From Lachnospiraceae bacterium (lineage in GTDB: Bacteria > Bacillota > Clostridia > Lachnospirales > Lachnospiraceae), in the NCBI GenBank assembly GCA_017619295.1, contig JAFZSQ010000084.1, positions 22,683-86,682 of the forward strand: a DNA stretch of 64,000 bases, given 5' to 3'. A program made the translations under genes and the position numbers. Positions 8,424-16,119 of the stretch are shown here, piece after piece (within the stretch, counting starts at the first letter, position 1; every line of letters begins with the position of its first letter). The notes beneath the pieces were generated by a model. It made no database searches, was not told the origin of the DNA, and worked only from the letters and a program-made list of their open reading frames with translations.

Positions 8424-9186
8424 GGTATTTATCTCCTACCCAAAAACAAATCAGTCCAATTAATATAAGCACTATATCATATAACCATATTCCACTTTTA
8501 CCTATGGCTGTATTTACGTATACCTCTGGTACAAACAAGTTTAAAGCATTCAATCCTCTTGCAAATCTATCTATAACCGCTGCGGAAAACAAGCAAAAGC
8601 AAAACGGTGCCAACATTCCAAGGTACTTGTTACGTATAACTGATATTAATCCCAATCCAAATACCGCAAATACTGCCCCCTGAATCCCAGCGTTAAAGCA
8701 ATAAAACAATCCATACAAAAAGGGACTTCCACTATATAGTCTCTCCAAGAAGGATGGGGGCGGCATTATTGACATAGTAGATACTTGTCCACCAAACACA
8801 AAAAAGCAAATTATTAGCCAAAGAAGGCAAGGAATGAACAATGACGCAAAAGTTACTAAGGCTGCAGTAAAAGCTTTTAATGATCTGTATTCCTTGTTTC
8901 CGACTTTTAGTTTTAATAGATTCTCATATCCGCTATCTCTCTCTTTACGATATGACGTTGAATAAGCCAGCACTGATGTGATTGGGAAAAATACAGCAAG
9001 GATACATGTCACTCCCATTCCATAACCTACCAGGAACTTATCTATATACGAACCTCCCCAATCAAAATCATAAATAAGTTTGTCATATATGATTTCGCTA
9101 CCGCCAAATATTAGCATTGCAAAATTGATTAACGTAACAGCAATTGCCGACCTGCTTATACAAGCTCTTTTTAATTCTATACTCAT
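8410..9186 (-). CDS. ABC-2-type membrane subunit, first gene of the operon
   Basis: 258 aa with about six helices. The loop YSTSYRKERDSGYENLLKLK, between helices 2 and 3, matches the cytoplasmic coupling loop of ABC-2 permeases (R-E-R-G-E/Y pattern). It opens the unit permease-permease-ATPase-membrane protein-secreted protein-XRE2, transcribed from promoter repeat copy 3 through a ~130-nt leader that contains a palindrome and a strong stem-loop. Confidence 0.75.
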   Translation of the reverse strand: MSIELKRACISRSAIAVTLINFAMLIFGGSEIIYDKLIYDFDWGGSYIDKFLVGYGMGVTCILAVFFPITSVLAYSTSYRKERDSGYENLLKLKVGNKEYRSLKAFTAALVTFASLFIPCLLWLIICFFVFGGQVSTMSIMPPPSFLERLYSGSPFLYGLFYCFNAGIQGAVFAVFGLGLISVIRNKYLGMLAPFCFCLFSAAVIDRFARGLNALNLFVPEVYVNTAIGKSGIWLYDIVLILIGLICFWVGDKYHGEN

Positions 9187-9232
9187 GGTTGTAATGCAAC
9201 TCCCGTTCCTTTCAACAATATCATCTCAATAT

Positions 9233-9258
9233 ATGCAGGGGATGAAAATCCCCTGCAT
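9233..9258 (-). other. Stem-loop in the ABC operon leader
   Basis: ATGCAGGGGAT and ATCCCCTGCAT (9233-9243, 9248-9258) form a perfect 11-bp stem with a 4-nt loop inside the untranslated leader, ~47 nt before the first start codon. No T run follows, so it is not a plain terminator. It may protect the RNA or take part in post-transcriptional control. Confidence 0.6.
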
Positions 9259-9299
9259 TCTCTCCTCCGATAATCTTCTGAAATTGTTTTCTGCTACTT

Positions 9300-9311
9300 A
9301 TCACATGTGAT
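9300..9311 (-). promoter_or_regulatory. ATCACATGTGAT palindrome in the ABC operon leader
   Basis: The second exact copy of the 12-bp palindrome found at 5271-5282, again followed by CTTTGACATTA. Its presence at two of the three repeat promoters suggests an extra control layer shared by the protease and transporter units. Confidence 0.55.
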
Positions 9312-9317
9312 ACTTTG

Positions 9318-9402
9318 ACATTAGTCTCTGAACTAATAAAAAGTCAATTGCACATTTTGCAATATGGCAAAAACCGCATTGCAAATTTTGCAATGCGGCG
9401 TA
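9318..9402 (-). promoter_or_regulatory. 65-bp promoter/operator repeat, copy 3 (before the ABC operon)
   Basis: The conserved block is 9338-9402. The dyads are TTGCACATTTTGCAA (9348-9362) and TTGCAAATTTTGCAA (9379-9393), centres again 31 bp apart; TTGACT is at 9347-9342 and TAATGT at 9323-9318 (18-bp spacer). The distal dyad is enlarged to a 25-bp near-perfect palindrome (9375-9399) followed on the minus strand by TTTTT, so it could also terminate transcription from the gene ending at 9413. Confidence 0.75.
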
Positions 9403-9412
9403 TTTTCGCGGT

Positions 9413-10177
9413 TTATCCCTCATATTTCTCAAATCGGCATTGTTCGGTGACTTCTTTCCCAAGAAGGGTGATTGCCCGCTTGGGGCAGGTGCTGATGCAG
9501 CGATAACACATGGTGCATTTCCCCTTGGGTACTGCTTTACCGTTTATTATTTCAAGGTTTTGCATGGGGCAGGATGCCACACACTTGGCGCACCCAATGC
9601 AGGCATCGCCGACTTTAAGTTTAGTTGAGAAGTCTGCGGTTTTGCCATAGAACCATAGACGCTGGCCAAAGAGGCCTGCTATGTGGGCGAAGAAAGAAAG
9701 GCCTTCCTTCGGATATCTACCAGGGTTACGGATTTCTCGACCTGCATGCTCTAATTTAGAATCAGCGGCTTTTACAATTCTCTTATTATCTTCGAGGGTC
9801 TTCTTTAGAAGCTTGCTGTCGCAGACTGAATCCGGCATTTTAATCTGAAGGCCGCCGAGGATTTCGGCGCCGTATTTCTTTAATATTCTGGCGCTGCAGC
9901 CGGTTCCGTCTCCCGAGAAGGCTCCCATGGTGGTAAGGCACAGGACCTTCTTGCCTGCCCAGATGTCGGAATTCTTATTTATGAAGTCCTTAACCATGTA
10001 TGGGACATTTGAAAACTGCGTGGGGTAGGCCAAGAGAATCTCGTCGTTTGCAATGATGAAATCTCTGACATCCTTATCCTCGATGGGGATTGCTTTGCCC
10101 TCAGGGGATATGATTCCCAAAAGCTTCTCCACGCAGTGTCTGGTGTTTCCTGTTCCGCTTAAATATACTCCTAACAA
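9413..10177 (-). CDS. EFR1-type flavodoxin/ferredoxin fusion protein
   Basis: 254 aa. The N-terminal ~160 residues are flavodoxin-like, with an FMN phosphate loop SGTGNTRHC at ~7-15. The C-terminal ~60 hold two 4Fe-4S motifs, CIGCAKCVASCP and CTMCYRCISTCP. This order is the EFR1 (EFR-type ferredoxin/flavodoxin) family common in anaerobic Firmicutes, probably a cytoplasmic electron carrier; the redox partner is unknown. The start is taken as TTG 10177, nine bases after GGAGG, because no in-frame ATG precedes the FMN loop. Confidence 0.85.
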   Translation of the reverse strand: MLGVYLSGTGNTRHCVEKLLGIISPEGKAIPIEDKDVRDFIIANDEILLAYPTQFSNVPYMVKDFINKNSDIWAGKKVLCLTTMGAFSGDGTGCSARILKKYGAEILGGLQIKMPDSVCDSKLLKKTLEDNKRIVKAADSKLEHAGREIRNPGRYPKEGLSFFAHIAGLFGQRLWFYGKTADFSTKLKVGDACIGCAKCVASCPMQNLEIINGKAVPKGKCTMCYRCISTCPKRAITLLGKEVTEQCRFEKYEG

Positions 10178-10262
10178 TTCTTTTATCCTCCGATTTCCTA
10201 AGTGTTGATTTTAGCATATTAGGAGATGATTAATGGGGCTTTTACCAAAGATTAAAATTGGA

Positions 10263-10312
10263 TTAAAAAAAAGAGCCCGACGGGGAGGCGAGGCCTCGAC
10301 TGTCGGGTTCTT
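10263..10312 (-). terminator. Terminator after the sugar ABC operon
   Basis: GAACCCGAC and GTCGGGCTC arms on the minus strand enclose a 20-nt loop, itself holding a GAGGCCTC dyad, and are followed by eight T residues. Confidence 0.85.
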
Positions 10313-10321
10313 CGGTAGGGT

Positions 10322-11290
10322 TTATTTAATTACTGAGAGATTCTCTCTGTCCGCAAAGATTGCTACGAAGATCAAGAAAACAACGCCCTGAATGAGCTGC
10401 ATGGCCTGAGTTGAAAGGCCCATCATAATAAGTCCGTTGTTCAGTACGATGTAGAGAAGGGAACCTACGATGATGTTCTCGAATCTTACCTTGGCGCCGC
10501 CGGAAATAGGCATTCCGCCAAGTACCAGAGCGATAAGGATCTGGGTTTCAAGCTGGTTACCAACGTTTGCTGTAGCGGAGCCGTTCTTTACGATGTTTAC
10601 GAAGGCTGCAAGACCTGTAATGGCACCGGCCAGAACGTAGATGATGAATTTCATTCTGTCGGTCTTAAGTCCTGCGAACTTAACTGCCTTCTCGCCGGCA
10701 CCGATGGCTTTAAGGTTGATACCAAACTTGGTGAATCTGAATACCACGAAGCCGATAATAAGCACTGCTGCCGTAATACCAAGCTTAATGGGTGTGGTAT
10801 CGTAATCGTAAACCTTCATGCTGGCAGCAACGGGTGAGTTGGATGCCATATACTTAATGAATCCTCTGAAGAGGAACATGGTACATATTGTTACGATGAA
10901 GGATTTAATCTTTCTGTTTACGTAGAAGTAACCGTTGACTGCACCGATTGCAGCTCCGGCTGCTACGCCGCCTACTACTGCCAGGATAATGTTAGTCTTC
11001 GACAGGAGGCATACGACAATGGATGCAATTCCCATGATGGAACCCTGGGAAAAGTCCAAGCCACCCATTGTCATTATGAAGAACACTCCTGTTGCCGAAA
11101 TCAAAACTACATACACCTGATTCAAAATAAGCTTTCGGCTGTTCCACATGCTACCCTTTGTAAGTATGTTAAAGAGTATGCATACGACGATCAAACCGAT
11201 TACCGGCAGAAGGGATCTTAGTATATTGATTGCTGACTGTTTTTTAAGTGCCCCCTCTTTTGACACTTCTTTCTTCTCTTGAATAGCCAT
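10322..11290 (-). CDS. Sugar ABC transporter permease (RbsC/YjfF-like)
   Basis: 322 aa, about eight to ten helices, BPD_transp_2 family. The start is the second ATG (11290), because GGAGGG abuts the first one too closely. It carries the family block MGGLDFSQGSIMG near residue 75 and GGMPISGGAKVRFENIIVG near the C-terminus. It is the last gene of a binding protein-permease-ATPase-permease operon and would form a heterodimeric channel with the 12818-13783 protein, as in two-permease systems such as YtfT/YjfF. The imported sugar is unknown. Confidence 0.88.
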   Translation of the reverse strand: MAIQEKKEVSKEGALKKQSAINILRSLLPVIGLIVVCILFNILTKGSMWNSRKLILNQVYVVLISATGVFFIMTMGGLDFSQGSIMGIASIVVCLLSKTNIILAVVGGVAAGAAIGAVNGYFYVNRKIKSFIVTICTMFLFRGFIKYMASNSPVAASMKVYDYDTTPIKLGITAAVLIIGFVVFRFTKFGINLKAIGAGEKAVKFAGLKTDRMKFIIYVLAGAITGLAAFVNIVKNGSATANVGNQLETQILIALVLGGMPISGGAKVRFENIIVGSLLYIVLNNGLIMMGLSTQAMQLIQGVVFLIFVAIFADRENLSVIK

Positions 11291-11302
11291 AATCATCCCT
11301 CC

Positions 11303-12802
11303 TTAGACCATCTTAGCGATGAGGCTGTTCTCATCCATGTCTTTGTCTCGCTTAAGTTCTCCATTTATTTGCCCATCTTTCATGATAATGATGCGGTCGC
11401 ACATACCTATTAACTCCATGAGCTCCTCGGAAATCATGATTATGGACTTTCCTGCTTTACGCATCTTGTCCATAAGCTGATAGATATCCTGCTTAACCTT
11501 TACGTCAATACCCCTGGTAGGACTGTCCAAAACCAGAATGTCTGAGTCTTTTCCAATCCATCTTGCGAGAACAACCTTCTGCTTATTTCCACCGGAAAGA
11601 TTTGAAACGAACTGATCTACACTTGTCATTTTCGTTGACATCTTCTCAGCATATGTATTGGCAAATGCCTTAAGTTTTCTGTCGTTCAACAAATGAGCCT
11701 TGTTTGATAATTCATCCAGTGAAGGCAAGCAGATGTTATCTCTGATGCTCTGGTTCATAACAAGTGACTCATTGTCTCTGTCCTTAGATGTGTAGGCGAT
11801 GCTGTGCTTAATGGCTGTGGGAATGTCATTAATCTCTGTTCCGTCAGCCAGTGTTACGCTGCCTTCTCTGTCAAAGGACGCTCCAAAGCAGGCCTTTCCG
11901 ATTTCGTGCATTCCGGATTCGGATAAGCCGCCAAAACCAAGGATTTCTCCTTTGTGAAGTTCAAAATTTATATCTGAAATGAGACCGGGGACGGTAACTC
12001 CCTTAACCGTCATGACAACTTCCGCAGAAACTTCTTCGCCGTAGTCTGCACGGTAGTAGCTACCGCTTACCTCACGTCCAACCATAAGTTTCTTTAAACC
12101 TTCTTCATCCACTTCAGAGCTCTTAACTGTGTCGATATAAACACCGTCTCGAAGTATTGTGATGGTATCGGAAAGTTTGAGCACTTCAGGCAAGTCGTGA
12201 GAAATGAAGATAACTGTGTTACCCTCACTGCGGATACGATTCATCTGCTTATATAATTCCTCACGCCCTTCTCTGGAAAGTGCGGTCGTGGTCTCATCAA
12301 TAACAACAATCTTGGGATCAAAGTAGGTTGCCTTAACGATCTCAACCAGCTTTCTGTCCTCAAAGTTGTAATTCTCAATCATATCTGAGGCTTTGATTCT
12401 GTCAAAACCATATTTCTTAAGAAGCTCCGTGGCCTTACGGTTCATGGCGCCGGTGTTCTTTACACCGAACTTTACGAAGGCTTCTTCATGTCCCAGAAAA
12501 ATATTCTCTGCGACGGTAAGGCCGTCGAGTGTACCAAGTTCCTGAACGATAATTGATATTCCCTCATTGTTTGCCTCCACCTGGTTGTGAGGATGCACTT
12601 CCTTGCCGTCAAGGATGAATTCCCCACTGTCCTTCTGGTAAATGCCTGCAAGAGAGTTGGTAAGAGTGGACTTACCTGAACCGTTCTCTCCAATCAGAGC
12701 ATGTACTTCTCCTTTGTTAATGTTGAAGGATACTTCCCTGAGAGCCTTAGTGATACCAAAGCTCTTACTAACCTGTTTTACTTCTAATCTGATTTCACTC
12801 AT
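11303..12802 (-). CDS. Sugar ABC transporter double ATPase (RbsA/MglA-like)
   Basis: 499 aa with two fused nucleotide-binding domains, which power import through the two neighbouring permeases. NBD1 has Walker A GENGSGKST (~37-45) and VVIDETTTAL at Walker B, with an unusual signature region (YNFEDRKLVEIVKA). NBD2 has a degenerate Walker A (GLSESGMHEIG), normal for this family, a good signature LSGGNKQKVVLARWI, and LVLDSPTRGID, where Ser replaces the usual catalytic Glu. Start at ATG 12802 after AAGGAGGAG. Spacing to both permeases is short (6 and 15 nt). Confidence 0.9.
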   Translation of the reverse strand: MSEIRLEVKQVSKSFGITKALREVSFNINKGEVHALIGENGSGKSTLTNSLAGIYQKDSGEFILDGKEVHPHNQVEANNEGISIIVQELGTLDGLTVAENIFLGHEEAFVKFGVKNTGAMNRKATELLKKYGFDRIKASDMIENYNFEDRKLVEIVKATYFDPKIVVIDETTTALSREGREELYKQMNRIRSEGNTVIFISHDLPEVLKLSDTITILRDGVYIDTVKSSEVDEEGLKKLMVGREVSGSYYRADYGEEVSAEVVMTVKGVTVPGLISDINFELHKGEILGFGGLSESGMHEIGKACFGASFDREGSVTLADGTEINDIPTAIKHSIAYTSKDRDNESLVMNQSIRDNICLPSLDELSNKAHLLNDRKLKAFANTYAEKMSTKMTSVDQFVSNLSGGNKQKVVLARWIGKDSDILVLDSPTRGIDVKVKQDIYQLMDKMRKAGKSIIMISEELMELIGMCDRIIIMKDGQINGELKRDKDMDENSLIAKMV

Positions 12803-12817
12803 GGTAAGCTCTCCTCC

Positions 12818-13783
12818 TTATTTCACTATCTCGCCCTTGGCAACTTTGGTTGTAAGTGTAACGATGATCAAAAGGGCAAGTCCGGTGATAACGTCCTGGA
12901 TAGCTGTGGGAGCTCCGAGGGCGATGAAACCGAAGAAAATAATGTTGATGACAAACTCACCAATGATGATTGCGGGAATGGGCATTCCGTATTTCTTAAA
13001 GGCCAGGCCGAAGAAACAACCCATTGTGGGTACGAAGTTTCGGCTCATGGATGCCATACCCGTAACTGCTACCATGGAAGAACCGTAGCTGATTGTAAGA
13101 ACTGCCATGACTCCAAGGAAGGCGCCACTTATTATGAAGGCCAGAATCTTATATTTGTTGACCTTGATACCCATGTTCTTGGCTACGAACTCGTTACTTC
13201 CGATAGCGTATGTATATGTGCCTATCTTTGTATAATTCAGTAATAAATATGCTACGGCAAAAGCGATTACCGCTAAAATAAGGTTACCGGGCATCTGACC
13301 GAAAGCTCGAAGATCAGAAGGAAGAGTCTGCTCAACACCGCCTGCGATGTAGTTAGCCACCGACTCATATATAAGAGCAAGTCCGGTTGTAACGATCATG
13401 GAAGGAATTCTAAGCTTTACATAGAATGAACCGTTGATTAAACCAACCAACGCTCCTGTTAAAATACTTCCAACAATCAGCCCCATATAACCAAGTCCGA
13501 AGCGATTTGCGAATACGCATCCCACAATCGCGGAAAGCATGATATTGGCGCCGATGGAGAAATCGAACATTCCCATAACCATTACAAAGTAGAAACCTAC
13601 CGCGCCCACTGCTGCTAACAGGGATGCTTCAAAGTAGCTCAGCATATTTTTCGGAGAACCGAAATTGTCCGGGGTAATAATCTTGAATATTCCCCATGAA
13701 ATTAAAACTAGGATGAAAAGCAGCAGATAGCCTTTGGCTTGTCCTGATATTTTCTTTTCCGCCGTTTTAGTTGATGCATTCAT
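12818..13783 (-). CDS. Sugar ABC transporter permease (RbsC/YtfT-like)
   Basis: 321 aa, BPD_transp_2 family. The conserved periplasmic-side block MGMFDFSIGANIMLSA lies near residue 70, and about eight to ten helices are predicted. It is the first permease after the binding-protein gene, separated from it by an intercistronic stem-loop. With the second permease and the double ATPase it should form a complete sugar importer. Confidence 0.88.
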   Translation of the reverse strand: MNASTKTAEKKISGQAKGYLLLFILVLISWGIFKIITPDNFGSPKNMLSYFEASLLAAVGAVGFYFVMVMGMFDFSIGANIMLSAIVGCVFANRFGLGYMGLIVGSILTGALVGLINGSFYVKLRIPSMIVTTGLALIYESVANYIAGGVEQTLPSDLRAFGQMPGNLILAVIAFAVAYLLLNYTKIGTYTYAIGSNEFVAKNMGIKVNKYKILAFIISGAFLGVMAVLTISYGSSMVAVTGMASMSRNFVPTMGCFFGLAFKKYGMPIPAIIIGEFVINIIFFGFIALGAPTAIQDVITGLALLIIVTLTTKVAKGEIVK

Positions 13784-13804
13784 AAAGTCACCTCTTTGTT
13801 AATT

Positions 13805-13837
13805 CGAGGCCGGTACCGTCGTTCGATATCGGCCTCG
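13805..13837 (-). other. Intercistronic stem-loop between binding-protein and permease genes
   Basis: CGAGGCCG and CGGCCTCG (13805-13812, 13830-13837) form an 8-bp GC-rich stem without a T run. Such hairpins after a binding-protein gene commonly raise its mRNA level relative to the membrane subunits. Confidence 0.6.
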
Positions 13838-13868
13838 AGCCTAAAACTCTATATAAATCCGGGGGTAA

Positions 13869-15092
13869 TTATTTGCCGGATCTTGCTGCTGCGTCTTCGA
13901 TTGAAAGTGATGCTGCAGCATTCTTTAAGCCTTCCATATCAAGCTTGGACATCTCAACGAGTTCGTCAGATGTGTAAGGAAGCTGATCTACGAAGTACTT
14001 CTCATAATCCTTATAGTCATCAGCAGATGCTACATAGAGGTAAGGGAACTTAACGTCTTCGAACTTGCCGCCGAAATCTTTGTAGTTACCCTTGATTGCG
14101 TTGTAAACAGCCATGAATGCGAAGAGAGGATCACAGTAATGTCCGCCGGATTCGCCTGCCATTGAACCGTTTGCAAGTCTCTCACCAAGGTCAGGTAAGA
14201 AGTCTGTTGAAACGATGTCGATGTCCTGAGTCTTGCCTGCACGCTCAACTGCTGCGATTGCGCCCTGGAGAGGATCTCCGCCGCCGCCTGCAGGGATAAG
14301 AGCATCGAGGTCAGGGTTAGCGCTCATAAGAGCTTCTGCTGCCTTGGAACCACCTTCTGAAGATGTTCCTGCGTACTGGGGCTCTGAAAGAACTGCCTGA
14401 TCATCGGGATGAGCTGCGTTCCATTTCTCAACGCCTGCCTTGTAACCTTCCCATCTGCCAAGCCATGTAGCATCACCCTGCTCCCAGCCGATAAGACCGA
14501 TGTTTCTGTCGCCCTTGTCGAGAAGGATCTGAACAAGCTTCTCACCGTTTTCGGGCTCGTTCTCGTGTACAGCACATACATAGTACTCGGAATCAACAGC
14601 TGCCTGATAGATGTCTGCGCTGTTTTCCTGGCTGATAATACGGAAGAACTGTGCAAGATAAACGCCGTTATCGTTACATGTCTTGATAGCTGAAGCCATC
14701 TCTGTATCTGATGAGTTACAAATGATAATACCCTGGCATCCTGCTGCGCAAAGCTGCTCAACTGATGCTGTAACTTTCTCTGAAACGTGTCCCTGGTCAA
14801 CATACTGAACCTGAACGCCGAGAGCTGCTGCTGCCTCGTCGAGGATCATCTTACACTGTGAACCAAGAACGTCTGTTGAACTCCAAATTGATACACCAAT
14901 CTTAATGTTGCTGTCATCTGTGGTAGCAGGTGCTGCTTCTTCTGTTGCTGCAGGTGCTGCTTCCTCTGTCTTTGTTTCTGTTGCTGCGGGTGCAGGTGTC
15001 TCAGATTTTGTTGCTGCTGCGTTTCCACATCCAGCAAGTGTTGATCCAACCATCAACAAACTGAGCATTACACTTACCAGTCTCTTTTTCAT
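13869..15092 (-). CDS. Sugar ABC transporter substrate-binding lipoprotein
   Basis: 407 aa. Residues 1-22 are a lipoprotein signal with lipobox STLAGC, followed by a ~45-residue Ala/Thr/Glu/Pro-rich linker, then a periplasmic-binding-protein type 1 fold (Peripla_BP_4) starting IKIGVSIWSSTDVLGS. Sugar-binding features include DQGHVSEKV, an NPDLDALIPAGGGGDP segment and a DIVSTDFLP strand. AGGAGG precedes ATG 15092. It is the first gene of the operon and lies next to the YesMN-type system on the same strand, which probably senses the same sugar. The specific ligand cannot be read. Confidence 0.9.
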   Translation of the reverse strand: MKKRLVSVMLSLLMVGSTLAGCGNAAATKSETPAPAATETKTEEAAPAATEEAAPATTDDSNIKIGVSIWSSTDVLGSQCKMILDEAAAALGVQVQYVDQGHVSEKVTASVEQLCAAGCQGIIICNSSDTEMASAIKTCNDNGVYLAQFFRIISQENSADIYQAAVDSEYYVCAVHENEPENGEKLVQILLDKGDRNIGLIGWEQGDATWLGRWEGYKAGVEKWNAAHPDDQAVLSEPQYAGTSSEGGSKAAEALMSANPDLDALIPAGGGGDPLQGAIAAVERAGKTQDIDIVSTDFLPDLGERLANGSMAGESGGHYCDPLFAFMAVYNAIKGNYKDFGGKFEDVKFPYLYVASADDYKDYEKYFVDQLPYTSDELVEMSKLDMEGLKNAAASLSIEDAAARSGK

Positions 15093-15287
15093 AAAAAAAC
15101 ATACCTCCTGATTAATTTCCCATCCCGGATCGTAAGGTGATCGGCCTTCATCCCTCCGGAAAAATAAAAATGTGTTAGTTTCTATGCGAGTACTCCCAAC
15201 GAAATCATAATATTGCCATTATGAACAAAAAAACATGGAAAATTTTCGCCGAATTGGTAATATTTTCTTTTCCCGTTTAAATTTCTA

Positions 15288-15331
15288 CAAAAAATGACCG
15301 CGATTTCGACAGTTGAAACTGCCTTTCGCGG
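15288..15331 (-). terminator. Terminator after the YesN-type regulator
   Basis: Minus-strand arms CCGCGA...TCGCGG (15331-15326, 15303-15298) with an inner GGCAGTT/AACTGTC pairing, followed by a T-rich run. The remaining ~190 bp down to the binding-protein gene hold its promoter and leader; no clear sigma-A boxes were picked out there. Confidence 0.75.
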
Positions 15332-15347
15332 CCGTTTATTGTACATT

Positions 15348-16082
15348 TTACATCTCTTTTCTATACTTGCTTGGTGAAATACCCTCCACCTTCTTGAAAA
15401 CCTTGGTGAAGTAGAAGTAGTCGTTATAACCGACAATCTCTGCTATTTCCTGGATTGAAATGCTCTCATCCCTAAGAAGCTCCTTAGCTCTTTGAATCCT
15501 TAAGGATGCGATGTAGTCGGAGAAGTTGACCTTGAGATTCTCCTTTATCATCTCGCTTAAGCGTCCCATGCTGATGTTGTATTTGGATGCCAGAGACGTT
15601 AGGGATATATCTTCCATGTAGTGCTCTCTGATTTCTGAGACTACATTGTCGATGGTCTTATCATAGGTCTGAGTCGTTGCAGTTTCCTGAACATCCTCAT
15701 CATCCTCTTCCCTGGTCTTATTCACCACCGCATCCATAACTCTCTTTAAATCTTCTTCCTTGATGGGCTTTAAAAGATAATCGAAGGCGTGATACTTGAT
15801 GGCTTCCCTTGCATACTCAAACTCAGCATAGCCTGAAATAAGCACAACCTTTGATTCGGGTGAAACGTCGGGAATATCCTGAAGAAGGTCAAGTCCCGAC
15901 AAGCCCGGCATTCTTATGTCGGTAAAAACCACATCGGGCTTAAACATGGCTATCTCTTCTCTCGCCGTCAATCCGTTGTTTGCGGTGCCTACGATATAGA
16001 CATCCATATTCAATTTCTCAAGCAGCTTCTTAAGTCCCAGTGTTATCCAAACTTCATCATCTGCTATATAAACATTTAACAT
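15348..16082 (-). CDS. YesN-type response regulator with AraC-family DNA-binding domain
   Basis: 244 aa. Receiver domain ~1-120 with acidic pocket ADDE, phosphoacceptor Asp55 in FTDIRMPG and Lys in LLKPIKEED. The AraC-type double helix-turn-helix is at ~145-244, with the second-helix signature IAEIVGYNDYFYFTKVFKKVEGIS. It is compact compared with ~500-aa YesN proteins because the long linker is missing. It is paired with the kinase 37 nt upstream and probably activates the adjacent sugar ABC operon, as these pairs usually do in Firmicutes. Confidence 0.9.
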   Translation of the reverse strand: MLNVYIADDEVWITLGLKKLLEKLNMDVYIVGTANNGLTAREEIAMFKPDVVFTDIRMPGLSGLDLLQDIPDVSPESKVVLISGYAEFEYAREAIKYHAFDYLLKPIKEEDLKRVMDAVVNKTREEDDEDVQETATTQTYDKTIDNVVSEIREHYMEDISLTSLASKYNISMGRLSEMIKENLKVNFSDYIASLRIQRAKELLRDESISIQEIAEIVGYNDYFYFTKVFKKVEGISPSKYRKEM

Positions 16083-16119
16083 CTCTCTATCCCCCCGGAT
16101 TAAAAAGAATGTGAGTTAA

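Noticed and set aside
14846-15049. Gln/His-rich frames overlapping the binding-protein linker
   Set aside because: Out-of-frame shadows of the Ala/Thr-rich lipoprotein linker.
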